From: Imbricaverruca yamaguchii
Taxonomy: Eukaryota > Arthropoda > Thecostraca > Neoverrucidae
Reading direction: 5' to 3'
NCBI GenBank assembly: GCA_034440575.1
Contig: JAOTOL010000849.1
Location: 62,001 to 126,000 of the forward strand
Length of the DNA stretch: 64,000 nt
In this document: in pieces, positions 48,626 through 58,622 of the stretch
Layout of the letters: each line of letters begins with the position of its first letter
How positions within the stretch are numbered: position 1 is the stretch's first letter
The notes under the pieces: generated by a model
Database searches by the model: none
Told to the model about the DNA's origin: nothing
Seen by the model: only the letters and a program-made list of their open reading frames with translations
Made by a program: the position numbers and the translations under genes

Positions 48626-49260
48626 GTTAAAGCTTTAGCTAATGGCTTGTGACCTGAACTAACGAGGCCTGGCTTAGACTTCGAGGCCGTCACAATGCTA
48701 TTTTGGACATGCAGAAGCGATGAATGGCGATATGTGGAATCCTAAATCGTCACTTGTGAGGAGAAAATTAATAGAAATGTGTTCACCTTAAGCAATATAT
48801 TTATGTATCAATGTCAGCGTATGAAAAATGTGCGATCACATTTCACCAACAACAAGGAAGGGTTTGTCACGCCCCAACCACTGTAATATGAACTTTCTGG
48901 CGTTTCAGAACTCACATTCTGCAACGAAAAGATGAACCTCATTGTCTGAGTAAGCGCATTCATCTTGAACTGCTTGAGAACAAATTTGGCGCAGACGCAT
49001 CCATTAACAAATGCTGAGCCTGAAATGAATCGCATTGGGTCATGAGCTGTCTACATCAGTGTAATAGAATAATGTTATATAATCACATAATGCAATGCAA
49101 TGCAATAATACGTTCAGCACAGTACTATAACATAATGCAATGTAATGATCTACAGATAATTCTATACCCCGTTAGAATCAAAGATGACACCAATGATCTG
49201 TCACTGCGATGATATCAATCAACACAATCTGCAACACTGCTCACATAAACACGTCTCACT
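48626..49260. other. No gene recognised
   Basis: AT-rich DNA with an ATAATGCAATGCAATG-type simple repeat at 49085-49145. Nothing else is apparent. Confidence 0.4.
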
Positions 49261-50710
49261 TCACCCAGCTAGCATTAACGCACGCCCCGAATCAGTAGAC
49301 AGTTCGTGAACTAATTCGGTGTTGTAGGCCCATGGTGCGAGCATATTGTAACCCTGTGTTCTCTTCACAGTCACGACTTTCGAGAAGCGCTCAGTATGGT
49401 GGGCCGTGACCTCCACTACCTCCTGCTTTGATGCAAATATGACCCTGATGCAGCTGACTAGCTTGTGCGACAGATACTGATACGTGTCCTCCGTCAGTAT
49501 CCGGTTGTTAAGCGGGCGCTTGAGGCTCTGAGTCGCGGCACGCCTGGCCACTCACAAGCCCCCCAAAATCTGTCTGACGGTGACATACATTGATGAAGTT
49601 TTGCTTATTTGTACACTGTGTTGCACTACCATCTGTGAAATAAGATTTGTTAAGGTCAGGTATTTTGGTCCGAATTTCTGGTATAAGCCGCTATTGGAAC
49701 GCATGCACCATGATTGTGCTGTGATTCGTGCCCTCAGAGATACATGATGGCACAGTACCACGCCCTCAAGCCAATACGCTTCAAACGAGTGCACCATGCA
49801 CTAAGACGAATTCAAGTAGAAGTTTTGAGCTGCATACCGAGCCACAAATCAATGATTTTGAACGAAATCGAACTGGATAATCACTTCGCCCTGCCTGACA
49901 GTAGCCTTTGTGTAGGTGAACCACTAATCTGGTTTGTCAGCCACGAAAAGGTGTCTGATCAGCCTCACGGTTTGCCGGCTCAAATATCGCATGCTTCCTT
50001 CTTTGGTTTAGACTTTATCTACGACTGTACAACGATGCATGCTCATCCACTGCTTGTACCTAATCGCATTATCCATGCCATCATCTTGGGCTTAATCACA
50101 TTCACTCTCTTTTGACTTGTTCAAGTAGATAATCCTCAAAAGGTTCATTATCCTGTCTTCACCAGGGCAGTCGTCACAGTTCTGCATCATGCAATCACGG
50201 TTTTCCGTGTCATATACAGTGATTGAGGTCACGGTGTTTGACACCGGGAAGGTCGAGAGCGGATATGAGCAGTTTTGCGTTCTGATGAGTGCACACTCAC
50301 CCCACTGTTGCCTGCCAAGACGCAATGCTTTGGACAAAGGCCAGAAAAGGCTGAGAAACCGGTGCGAGGGTTTGCATGGTTTTGCCTGTACGGATCATAT
50401 ATCTCATACAAATTTCCAAAGACAAGCCTATTCTGAACTGTACTTTTGGTCCCATCAGCCTGTCGCACAGTGACACGGTTCGGTCTTGCCACATCCGGCC
50501 AACCGGTCCGACTCATAAAAATCTTTACTTTCACCTTCTCTGCATGCGATGTCGTCAGAAATTTCCTCGCTTCACAGGCAGCACGGTCAGCGAGAGTGAG
50601 TAGTGAGCACTGACACTGAATACTTAAGCACGGCACCACCTCTTGTTTGAGCCATTCATGATATTTCACCACATTCGGGATCCAATAGTTGGTTGTGTCA
50701 ATGGTTTTTC
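49261..50710 (-). pseudogene. Decayed copy of a multicopy arthropod protein of unknown function
   Basis: Reading the minus strand from 50710, pieces in different frames follow the order of a protein type that I recall as very numerous in arthropod gene sets. They are CLSIQCQCSLLTLADRAACEARKF (about 50600), CVLAGNSG (50330), YDDCPGEDRIMNLLR (50170), a GEVIIQFDFVQNH segment followed by VARYAAQNFYLNSS (49880-49810), CMVHSFEAYWLEGVVLCHHVSL (49800-49735), and after a deletion RRAATQSLKRPLNNRILT (49545-49490). Its repetitive nature suggests a transposon origin, but I know no assigned function. It has at least five stops or frameshifts. Confidence 0.5.
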
Positions 50711-51499
50711 TGCTATGAGAATGATATTACTATGCTGTGGATGCCTTTCTTTCTTGTAATTAATCATAAGGTATAACTCATAAATCACCTACTTCCACAA
50801 TTTGGAGATTTTGCCATTTATTTTTAACCACTGACCTCACGTGTTAGAATACTTTTGCAATGCAACACTCAGGATCAGCTGGCAAACATCTGATCCCAGC
50901 ATGTGCCGCGGACGTCAAAATGCGTGTATTTTATTCATATACCGTTTTAAACAAATATTAAACAGGTCACAATAAACCAGTGCATGAAAGCAGCCCTCAA
51001 TAAATATTTTAGAACGGGTATGTAGAGCTTTAGGAGCAAGTTTATTTCGAAAGAGAAAACATAAAATTTCGTTTCCGTACTTTTCAAATAATAATTGACT
51101 GTCCCGAAAGCTAAAGTAGGTCACGGGGCCTTAGGTCGCAATATCCCAATTGCAAATAGCCCACAAGCGAAAATTCTGCATAGAAAAGATGCAGTAGATT
51201 ATCGTTGTGGGTTCACCGATAGGTTGGTGGCGGTATAGGTGGCGCTGTCTGTTGAGGCCTTCTTCCGCACAATTCGGATTGTTCTTCATTGTGCTAAGCA
51301 CCTAAACACACCCTTGTTAGGTGGCAACTAAAAAATACCCAATGTTATCAATTATTGACCGCCGACATGATCTTTCTTTTAAAAATGGAACAGCTGGATT
51401 CAGCGCATCAGATAATCCCACATGATTATTTTCATCAAAATATATAACATTCGGTGTTGTTTTGATATTTTCATTTGCAGATTTGTCATGGAACGGGTT
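50711..51499. other. No gene recognised
   Basis: AT-rich DNA. The motif GGTATAGGTGGCGCTGTCTGTT at 51231 is the reverse complement of the satellite core found just downstream, so it may be an inverted, isolated unit. Confidence 0.4.
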
Positions 51500-51835
51500 T
51501 CCCCGGCAGCACGTGACATACAGTGCCACCTATACCGCCTCAAAGCGACTGCTCAGATGGTTATGATCGCTACAGGCGCCACCACACGACTTGACAGACA
51601 GCGCCACCTATACCATCACCAAGCGATTGCTCAGATGGTTATGATCGCTACAGGTGCCCCGGCACGACGCGACATACAGCGCCACCTATACTGCCACAAA
51701 GCGACACGACTCAACAGACAGCGCCACCTATACCGCCACCAAACGACACGGCTCGGACGGCCGTGATCACTACAGGTGCAGCCACGACGCGACAGAGAGC
51801 GCCACCTATACCGCCACCAAGCGACTGCTCAGATC
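51500..51835. repeat. 78-bp satellite, about five units
   Basis: GCCACCTATA recurs at 51525, 51603, 51681, 51723 and 51801, that is, at 78, 78, 42 and 78 bp. Units carry CAAGCGACTGCTCAGATGG, ATGATCGCTACAGG and CCGGCACGACGCGACA. The last part also occurs once at the right edge of both 40-bp satellite arrays (61367 and 63975). Confidence 0.85.
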
Positions 51836-51841
51836 CACTAC

Positions 51842-51978
51842 CTCCGAGTTAAGCCCCGCATAGGCTCCTGGTTCACATCTTCGGGGAACAGAAAAAGATG
51901 ACAGGTAGAGCACACGTACTGTACGAATGATAGGTCGTAGAAACCATCACAGTAGAGGCACTGCTGCGCTTGGTCAGC
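51842..51978 (-). CDS. Exon-like module, copy 1 (Cys-rich, function unknown)
   Basis: On the minus strand, TTTTCAG precedes 51978 and GTAGTG follows 51842, so this looks like an internal exon of 137 nt. It reads QADQAQQCLYCDGF, then YDLSFVQYVCSTCHLFLFP, then EDVNQEPMRGL. C-x2-C, 12 residues, C-x2-C suggests a small zinc-binding fold. The same module lies at 61973-62109. I do not recognise the family. It could be one exon of a duplicated host gene or a gene piece captured by the surrounding repeat. Confidence 0.45.
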
Positions 51979-52611
51979 CTGAAAACAAGCATGCAAACAT
52001 GAGAACTGCTGCACAATGCCAACCATCCAAGGGCACCACATGTCATATTGTTTAGACTGTCAGTATTTATGATTTCATACAGCCTAGAAACACAGCTTCT
52101 TGCAAAAAAACATACTATTGAAAAGGAGACATCAATGTCTTTGAGCTATATGGTCATTACTTTATCATGATCATAATCAGTGATTTAGGTCCATGCACAA
52201 GAGTCAACATACCTCGTGGAACATTTCCAAGTTCGCACACCTATCAAGTAGGACATATAATACCTTAAAATACAATTAAAAACTACTTGATCGTTGTTAC
52301 CAACATACGACAAACAACGCCAACACCTCAATTAATCTGTAAGCAGAATACTGGCCTCTTTAATCACCACAAGGACGAATACCGCAATTTTGATCGGAAA
52401 ATGCGCAGTTGTCTAGAGGGTGCATAGTGCAGCGCTGCTTGCTAACAATTAGTGGCCGCAAGCCTGCTCAGCTGCCTAAAACAGCTGACTGCCGTCAGAG
52501 CCGAGCTGGCAGTCGGGTAAACAATCGTTGTCGTGTTTACATCGCTCTGCTATAATACAGCACAGTTATACGAAGTTAAACGTTCCCGGCCTTAATATCG
52601 ATAACAGATCA
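51979..52611. other. End of repeated module, then probable 5' LTR of Gypsy 3
   Basis: To 52083 the sequence matches 62110-62214. From about 52090 it is unique. The last part ends in AACAGATCA directly before a primer-binding site at 52612, so an LTR probably ends at 52611. A TATAATA-like box lies at 52551. I could not match its beginning with the sequence after the Gypsy 3 coding region. Confidence 0.4.
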
Positions 52612-52636
52612 TGGCGCAGCCTGCAGGATTCGAACC
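52612..52636 (+). promoter_or_regulatory. Gypsy 3 primer-binding site
   Basis: TGGCGCAGCCTGCAGGATTC and the following GAACC are complementary to a tRNA 3' end: CCA, acceptor strand, and a T-arm with the GGTTCGAATCC core. A tRNA-Ser-like primer is plausible from the GCG-CCA terminus. It sits directly after a CA dinucleotide, as expected at an LTR end. Confidence 0.7.
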
Positions 52637-52840
52637 TTGCGCTGAACTTTACTGATTGTGCTGTTATTTTGTGATTAATCTGTTTGTTTCCGCCGCCGCG
52701 TGGACCACCCTTCCGACAACGGAGCGCCGTCAGCGCCCCTACCGACCGCTGAAGAAATCACTGCGGCGCCGTTTAACAAGCAATGAAGAGAGCGGGTTCG
52801 AGCCCCGCCGGTCGCCGATCGTTTTACCGTCGCCGTCATC

Positions 52841-53074
52841 ATGGACGAATTTACTTCCGCACTGGTCAGCCTGACGGAGTTAATTCGCCAACAAGCGGAG
52901 ACTGCCAATCAGCGAGAGGAGCGTCTGGAAGCGCTTGCTGCTAAGCAGGCTGCAGCTCCGGCTCTCAGAGCTTCAGCAGACGATGGCACGACGGACGGTA
53001 ACAGACAGCAAGTTGCCCCCTGGAGAGCACAAGACCAGCCGCGCCCCCACACCCCGAACCTTTCCGGGGGGTGA
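52841..53074 (+). CDS. Gypsy 3 Gag, N-terminal part
   Basis: The ATG at 52841 lies 205 bp after the primer-binding site. The frame encodes MDEFTSALVSLTELIRQQAET, then a basic/acidic coiled-coil-like stretch (REERLEALAAKQ) and PRPHTPNLSGG. The next normal gag sequence appears only after the homopolymer block, beginning near 54181 in another frame with PRLSGGASFREFCTWKERL. Confidence 0.7.
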   Translation: MDEFTSALVSLTELIRQQAETANQREERLEALAAKQAAAPALRASADDGTTDGNRQQVAPWRAQDQPRPHTPNLSGG

Positions 53075-53441
53075 GAAAAACACCCCCCCCCTCCCCCCCC
53101 CCGGTTCTTTGCTCCGCAAAGGGGCCGGGGGTCCCGGCCCCCCCCCCCTCTCCCCCCCCCCCCCACCCCCCCCCCCCCACCGCCAAAACCACCCACCAAA
53201 CAACACCAACCCCAAAGTTAGGTAGTCCCCCCCCCCCCCCCCCCAACCAACATAACAAAAAAAAATAGCCCCCCCCCGCCCCGGGGGGGCCGCGGGCCCC
53301 CCCCCCCCCCCCCATAAAGAAAAAGGCCCGGGGGGAAGGGGGGGGAGGAAAAGAATTGTGGGGGGGTTTAGCCTAAAACCCCCCCACCCCCCCCCCGGGT
53401 TGGGGTACCTCCGGAAAAAAAAAAATTTTAAACCCCCCGCG

Positions 53442-53509
<68 letters not shown>

Positions 53510-53512
53510 CGC

Positions 53513-53549
<37 letters not shown>

Positions 53550-53935
53550 TTTCCCCCCCCCCCCCCCCCCCCCCCCAAAAAATAATTTTAAAAATGGTGG
53601 GGGGCCCCCCCCCCCCCCTCCCCCCCAACCCCCCAATTTTTATAAAAAAAAAAAAAAAAACACCCCAACACCCCACGGGGGGGCCCGGGCAAAAAAAAAC
53701 CCCCCCCAGGGCCTCACCGCAGGGGGGGGGGGGGCCCCCCCCTCCCCCCCCCCCCCCCCCCCCCCAAACCCATCAAACCAAACAAAAAAAAAACCAAAAA
53801 AAAACACAAAAAAAAAAAAAAAAAAAAAAAAAAAACAACCCCCCAAAACAAAAAAAAAAAAACCCCCCCCCCCCCCCCCCCCCCCCCAACGAAACCCCCG
53901 GACCGCTGGCCCCCCCCCCCCCCCCCCCCCTACAA

Positions 53936-53977
<42 letters not shown>

Positions 53978-54172
53978 CCCCCCCCCCCCCCCCCCGCGGG
54001 GGGGGCCGGGCCCCCCCCCCCCCCCCCTCCCCAACATTCCCTCCTCCGCCCCCCCCCTCCCACCTAACCCCCCCCCCTCCCCCTTCCCCCTCGGGAGTTA
54101 TTTATTTTTTTTTTTTTTTTTTTTTTTTTTAATAAAAAAAAAATTAAAAAAATTTTTTTAAAATTTTAAATA
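53070..54172. other. Homopolymer-like block of doubtful authenticity
   Basis: For about 1.1 kb the sequence consists of long runs of C, G, A and T with short residual motifs. It is unlike any other part of the window and interrupts a gag frame that is otherwise intact on both sides. I see no terminal repeats or target-site duplication. It looks like low-quality consensus or a failed read through difficult DNA. Open frames in it are not genes. Confidence 0.75.
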
Positions 54173-54180
54173 CCCCGGCA

Positions 54181-56372
54181 ACTCGTCCGCGGCTTCCCGC
54201 GTCAGCCACGCCGGCACCGCGACTGTCTGGCGGTGCCAGTTTCCGGGAATTCTGCACCTGGAAGGAGCGACTCACCGGCTACAACATGCTGACCGGAGTG
54301 AACCAGCTGACACGGGAAGAACAGCGAGCGTCCCTATACACCCTGGTCGACGATGAATGGCATCGAATCATCAAGTTCGGACTGAACATCACGGACGCTA
54401 CAAGTCTCACCGACACTATCGCAGCGATGGAAAATCATCTGAGGAGCCAACGCAATGTAATCCTGGATAGACGCGATTTTTACCGACGAAACCAGCCACC
54501 GGACGAACCATTCGACGATTATCTCATCGCACTAAAGGAGATATCGGGGTACTGCGATTTCTGCCAGCACTGCACTGAAGACCGACTCCGCGATCGCATC
54601 ATCACTGGACTGTGTGACGAAGCTGCCGTCCAAATTCTGCTGTCGGAGAAAACCCTCACGCTGCAGAAGACGGTGGACATATGCCGTGCGCGTGAAAACG
54701 CGTTCGCCAACGCCTCAGCCCTCACCAGCGATCGTCTTCACGCAGTATCAGCCTACCGGCGTGGCCTGCGGAACTCCAGCCGAGGCGCACCAGCGAGCCG
54801 CCGAGCCGAGACAGCGAGCCCCGTCCGCGCTCGAGACACGACGCCTGTGAGACAGTGCCGTTTCTGCGGGGGCGAGTGGCATCAGCAGCTGGCCATGTGT
54901 CCTGCCCGCAATCATCGATGCTCCATATGTAACAAGCTGCATCACTTCTCCTCCGTGTGCCGGAGTGGCCAGACTCAGACATATCGTTCTGGACAGCGTG
55001 GAGACGGGTCTCAACAACCAGATCGTAAGCTACCACCGCAGCGCGGGCGACACCCGCGGCGGGAGGCGTCACCACCGCCCAGAGGACATCTGCGTCACCT
55101 GCACGGCATCCGCGTCCGAGGTCTATCGGCTCGACGGACACCGAAGGTCGACATCGAGGTACAACACGCCTGTGGACAAGCCGTCTCCTGGATACCTGAC
55201 AGCGGCGCAGAGGTCTGCGCTATGAGCGTCCATCAGGCCCGGAGCATCGGCGTCAACATGAACAACCTCTCACCGCCACCGGATCGGCTGTTCGGAGCAG
55301 CTGGACAAGAACTGGACTGCAGAGGAACATTCCAGTGCACACTCAGACTGGGTGCAGAGACCGCTTCGGCCGTCACCGTCTGCGTCATCCCGAACGTCAC
55401 CGGCGTTCTGCTGTCATGGAACCGATGTGTCGAGCTTGGCATTCTACCGCCCGACTTCCCGAAGCAGATAAGTGGCGTGGATACATCACACCACCTGGGG
55501 GACAGCGGCAACATCAGATCGACCAGCAACTCAACCGGCAACCGCGTCCACAAGCTGGCCTCATCGGATCAACGCAGCCGCTCGACATCACAGAACGGAC
55601 GGCAATCCCTCGCTTCTTCCGAGCCGACACGAGCGAAGTACCCGATCTGGCAGGAAGAGCAAGGAGAACCATCCGTCGAAGTGAAGCAACAACACCTGAA
55701 CATGCTGAAGGACGCCTTCGCCGAGGTATTCGACGTCAACCGTCCACTTCGGGAGATGTTCGGCGGGCCGATGACGATCGTGTTGAACGATAACGCCCAG
55801 CCTTACGCCTTCACTGCTGCCCGCTCCATCCCATTCGCCTGGAGAGACAAGGCTAAAGAGCAGCTAGACAAGCTGCTGCAGGACGGCATCATCTCCGAGG
55901 TCACACATCCAACAGAGTGGTGTCACCCGTTGGTCGTCGTGCTCAAGAAGCCTACAGAAGGCAGCAGCGAGGACACCACCGATGCCAGGATCTGCGTCGA
56001 CCTGACGACGTTAAACAAGCACGTACGCCGTGGCGCACATCCTGCACCGTCATGCCATGACGTCGTCACAGGCATCGACAAGGACAGCAAATTCTTCAGC
56101 AAGTTCGATGCGAAGAACGGCTACTTTCAAATCCCCCTCGCCGATGAGTCAAAGGACCTGACCACGTTTGTCACCCCGTGGGGCAGGTTCCGCTTCGAGA
56201 GATGCGTCCAAGGTCTCAGCTCTTCGGGAGATGAGTTCAACCGCCGAGGTGATGTCGCACTCGCTGGAATCCCCAAGACCTGCAAGGTGACGGATGACAT
56301 CCTGTGTCACAACACATACTCATCCCACCTGAAGCACGTCATCACAGTCCTGGAGCGGTGCGAGCGGTGCGG
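54181..56372 (+). CDS. Gypsy 3 Gag C-terminus, protease and reverse transcriptase
   Basis: The frame is open from 54181 to 56496 but true coding ends near 56372. Capsid-like sequence (FREFCTWKERLTGY..., DRRDFYRRNQPPDEPFDDYLIALKEIS) leads to two knuckles, CRFCGGEWHQQLAMC and CSICNKLHHFSSVC (about 54860-54960). The protease has WIPDSGAEVCAMS (Asp-Ser-Gly, 55180-55220). Reverse transcriptase spans about 55840-56330: DGIISEVTHPTEWCHPLVVV, DARICVDLTTLNKHV, FFSKFDAKNGYFQIPL and CKVTDDILCHN, where the Y-x-DD position reads VTDD. A short duplication GAGCGGTGC (56353-56370) coincides with the frame change into the next part. Confidence 0.85.
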
Positions 56373-58609
56373 AGCACAACATCACCCTCAACCCGGCGAA
56401 ACTACAGTTCGCTCAGCCAACGGTGGAATACTGCGGATTCGACATCAGCATGGACGGATACACCGTGGATCAGCGCAAACTTCGCGGCATCTCTGAGTTC
56501 CCGGTACCACAGACTCTCACAGACCTCCGCAGCTTCATGGGGCTTGTCAACCAGCTGGCTTCATTCTCACCTGACACTGCAAGCGCTGCCAGCCCGCTGC
56601 GTGATCTACTCCGGCCCCGGAACCACTGGTGCTGGACCAGTGTCCACCAAGCGGCGTTCGAAGCTGTCAAAGCGGCGCTGGTGTCACCACCTGTCCTGGC
56701 ATTCTTCAAGCCCGGCCTGCCTACAGCCCTCCACACTGATGCCACACGACTACATGGCCTGTCATATGCGCTTCTCCAGCTTCAGGACGGCAACTGGCGC
56801 CTCATCCAGTGCGGCTCTCGCTTCGTCTCTGAAACAGAGTCACGCTACGCCGTCATCGAGTTGGAGATGACCGCCATCTGTTGGGCTGTTCGAAAGAACC
56901 ACCTCTTCCTGGCTGACCTGAAGGACTTCGATATCGTCTGCGATCATCGACCTCTCATCCCTCTGCTGAACCAGAAGTCACTCGCTCAAGTCGAGAACCC
57001 CCGTCTCTTCCGCCTGCGCGAGAAGCTGGTGCCGTACCACTTCAAGGCAGTATGGAAGTCCGGCAAGACACACTGCATCGCCGACGCCCTCTCCAGGGCA
57101 CCGATCGATAACCCAACGGAGGAAGACCAAGAAGCTGAAGCAGACGTCCACCATCATCTCCGCAACATCGCACTAGCCAGTGTCCAGGAGATTGACGATG
57201 TCGGTAGTTGTCTCACGCCTGACCTGCTCATCGATGAACTCCATACCGCTGCCAGAAGCGACGATGAGTATCAAGAACTGGCAGGCATCATCCTGACCAG
57301 CTTCCCTGACCAGAAAGCAGATCTGCCGCCCAGTCTCCGAGCCTACTGGCAGGTGAAGGACAACCTCTCCATAGACAACGGTGTCATCCTGTGTGGAACG
57401 CGTCTCCTCGTCCCGCGCAGCCTCAGACGGGACGTCCTCCGGCGACTCCACGCCGGCCATCAAGGTATCGAGCGTACAAAGCGCCGTGCTCGTCAGTCCG
57501 TTTACTGGCCCAGTCTCAACCAGCAGGTCCATGAGACCGTCACAGCGTGCACAGCCTGCCGCAAATATCTGCCCTCACAGCAGAAGGAACCGATGCTGAG
57601 CGATCCAGAGCCGTCCCGCGTCTTCGAGACGATGTCCGCCGACTTCTTCTCGCACGCGGGCAAATCCTGGCTGGTCATCGCTGACCGACTCTCGGGATGG
57701 CCCATCGCCGTCTCCATCGACGGTGAACCGACTGCCGGGATCCTGGTCAGCCACCTGAGGCAAGTGTTCGCCGTCACCGGCGTCCCCAATCGCCTCAAGA
57801 CCGACGGAGGCCCACAATTCACGGCCCGCCACACCCGCGCATTCCTACAGCGATGGGGCGTGGTGCACACCATCTCATCCCCGCACTATCCCCAGTCAAA
57901 TGGGCATGCGGAGGCAGCCGTCAAGAGTGTCAAGCGCCTGGTGCAAAAATGCAGCACATCCGGTCGCCTCGACCTCGAAGAGTTCTCGCATGCCATGCTT
58001 GAACTCAGGAACACCCCACGAGAGGATAGCCGGTCGCCTGCTGAAGTACTCTTTGGCCACCCCCTGAGGACAATGGTGCCGATGCACTACACCGCATTCG
58101 CAAGTCGATGGCGCAAAGCTGCTGATGAGTGTGATGAACGCGCTCATGCCCGGCGTGAAGCTGCACGAGAACGATATGACGCAGCATCGCGGCCACTGTC
58201 TTCCCTGCAGATAGGCTCGCACGTCTCCGTCCAGAATCACGAGACAGGCCTCTGGGACAGGTCCGGCGTCATCGTCGCCGTCGGCCGCTTCAGGACGTAC
58301 CTGGTCAAGTTCGCCAGCGGACGCCTTCTGTGGCGGAACCGGCGCTACCTGCGCCCGTGTCGCCCGCTCATCCCACCGACCGAACGCCGCGGCGATCCTG
58401 CAGCGACATCACCGTCCACCGGCTCAACCACAGCGACGTCTACCGCACCAACAACGGCGACGTACAGCTCTACCGATCCATGCCTCGTGCTTGCGAAGCG
58501 AGTCCGCTTCGGTGACCGCCCCGCCGACCCCGTTCCCCGTCGCAGTGGCAGACAGACGCGGCCTCCCGACAGACTTCAAGTCGATCCCAGTATGAAATCC
58601 TACCTGTGA
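56372..58609 (+). CDS. Gypsy 3 reverse transcriptase end, RNase H and integrase
   Basis: In the second frame, coding resumes with HNITLNPAKLQFAQ, EYCGFDIS and the connection domain. RNase H (about 56700-57090) has LHTDATRLHGLSYALLQ, ESRYAVIELEMTAICWAV and VCDHRPLIPLL. The integrase has an H-x3-H...C-x2-C zinc site (HAGHQGIERTKRR...CTACRKY, 57450-57570), a catalytic core with MSADFF, KTDGGPQFTA and PQSNGHAEAAVKSVK (Asp, Asp, Glu), and a C-terminal RSGVIVAVGRFRTYLVKF domain. It stops at 58607-58609. All key residues are present. Confidence 0.88.
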   Translation, partial: EHNITLNPAKLQFAQPTVEYCGFDISMDGYTVDQRKLRGISEFPVPQTLTDLRSFMGLVNQLASFSPDTASAASPLRDLLRPRNHWCWTSVHQAAFEAVKAALVSPPVLAFFKPGLPTALHTDATRLHGLSYALLQLQDGNWRLIQCGSRFVSETESRYAVIELEMTAICWAVRKNHLFLADLKDFDIVCDHRPLIPLLNQKSLAQVENPRLFRLREKLVPYHFKAVWKSGKTHCIADALSRAPIDNPTEEDQEAEADVHHHLRNIALASVQEIDDVGSCLTPDLLIDELHTAARSDDEYQELAGIILTSFPDQKADLPPSLRAYWQVKDNLSIDNGVILCGTRLLVPRSLRRDVLRRLHAGHQGIERTKRRARQSVYWPSLNQQVHETVTACTACRKYLPSQQKEPMLSDPEPSRVFETMSADFFSHAGKSWLVIADRLSGWPIAVSIDGEPTAGILVSHLRQVFAVTGVPNRLKTDGGPQFTARHTRAFLQRWGVVHTISSPHYPQSNGHAEAAVKSVKRLVQKCSTSGRLDLEEFSHAMLELRNTPREDSRSPAEVLFGHPLRTMVPMHYTAFASRWRKAADECDERAHARREAARERYDAASRPLSSLQIGSHVSVQNHETGLWDRSGVIVAVGRFRTYLVKFASGRLLWRNRRYLRPCRPLIPPTERRGDPAATSPSTGSTTATSTAPTTATYSSTDPCLVLAKRVRFGDRPADPVPRRSGRQTRPPDRLQVDPSMKSYL

Positions 58610-58622
58610 CCGACTGGGGGGG
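58610..58622 (+). promoter_or_regulatory. Gypsy 3 polypurine tract
   Basis: ACTGGGGGGGGTG lies just after the stop codon and before TGATGCGAG, as expected of a plus-strand primer and the start of a 3' LTR. Confidence 0.55.

Larger units (their letters stand above)
52612..58622 (+). mobile_element. Gypsy 3: nearly complete Ty3/Gypsy element
   Basis: From primer-binding site to polypurine tract, the element encodes gag, protease, reverse transcriptase, RNase H and integrase in Gypsy order. Only two defects stand out: a 1.1-kb homopolymer-like block within gag (53070-54172) and one frame change near 56360. Codon use is even and GC-rich. It is the best preserved LTR element in the window. Matching LTRs were not found by eye. 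Confidence 0.82.

Noticed and set aside
52770..52820. GGGTTCGAGCCCCGC resembles a tRNA T-arm
   Set aside because: It lies in the leader of Gypsy 3 after the primer-binding site. No D-arm or anticodon arm is present.
52909..54067. Frames rich in Pro, Gly, Lys and Phe on both strands
   Set aside because: They come from homopolymer runs in a block that is probably a sequence artefact.
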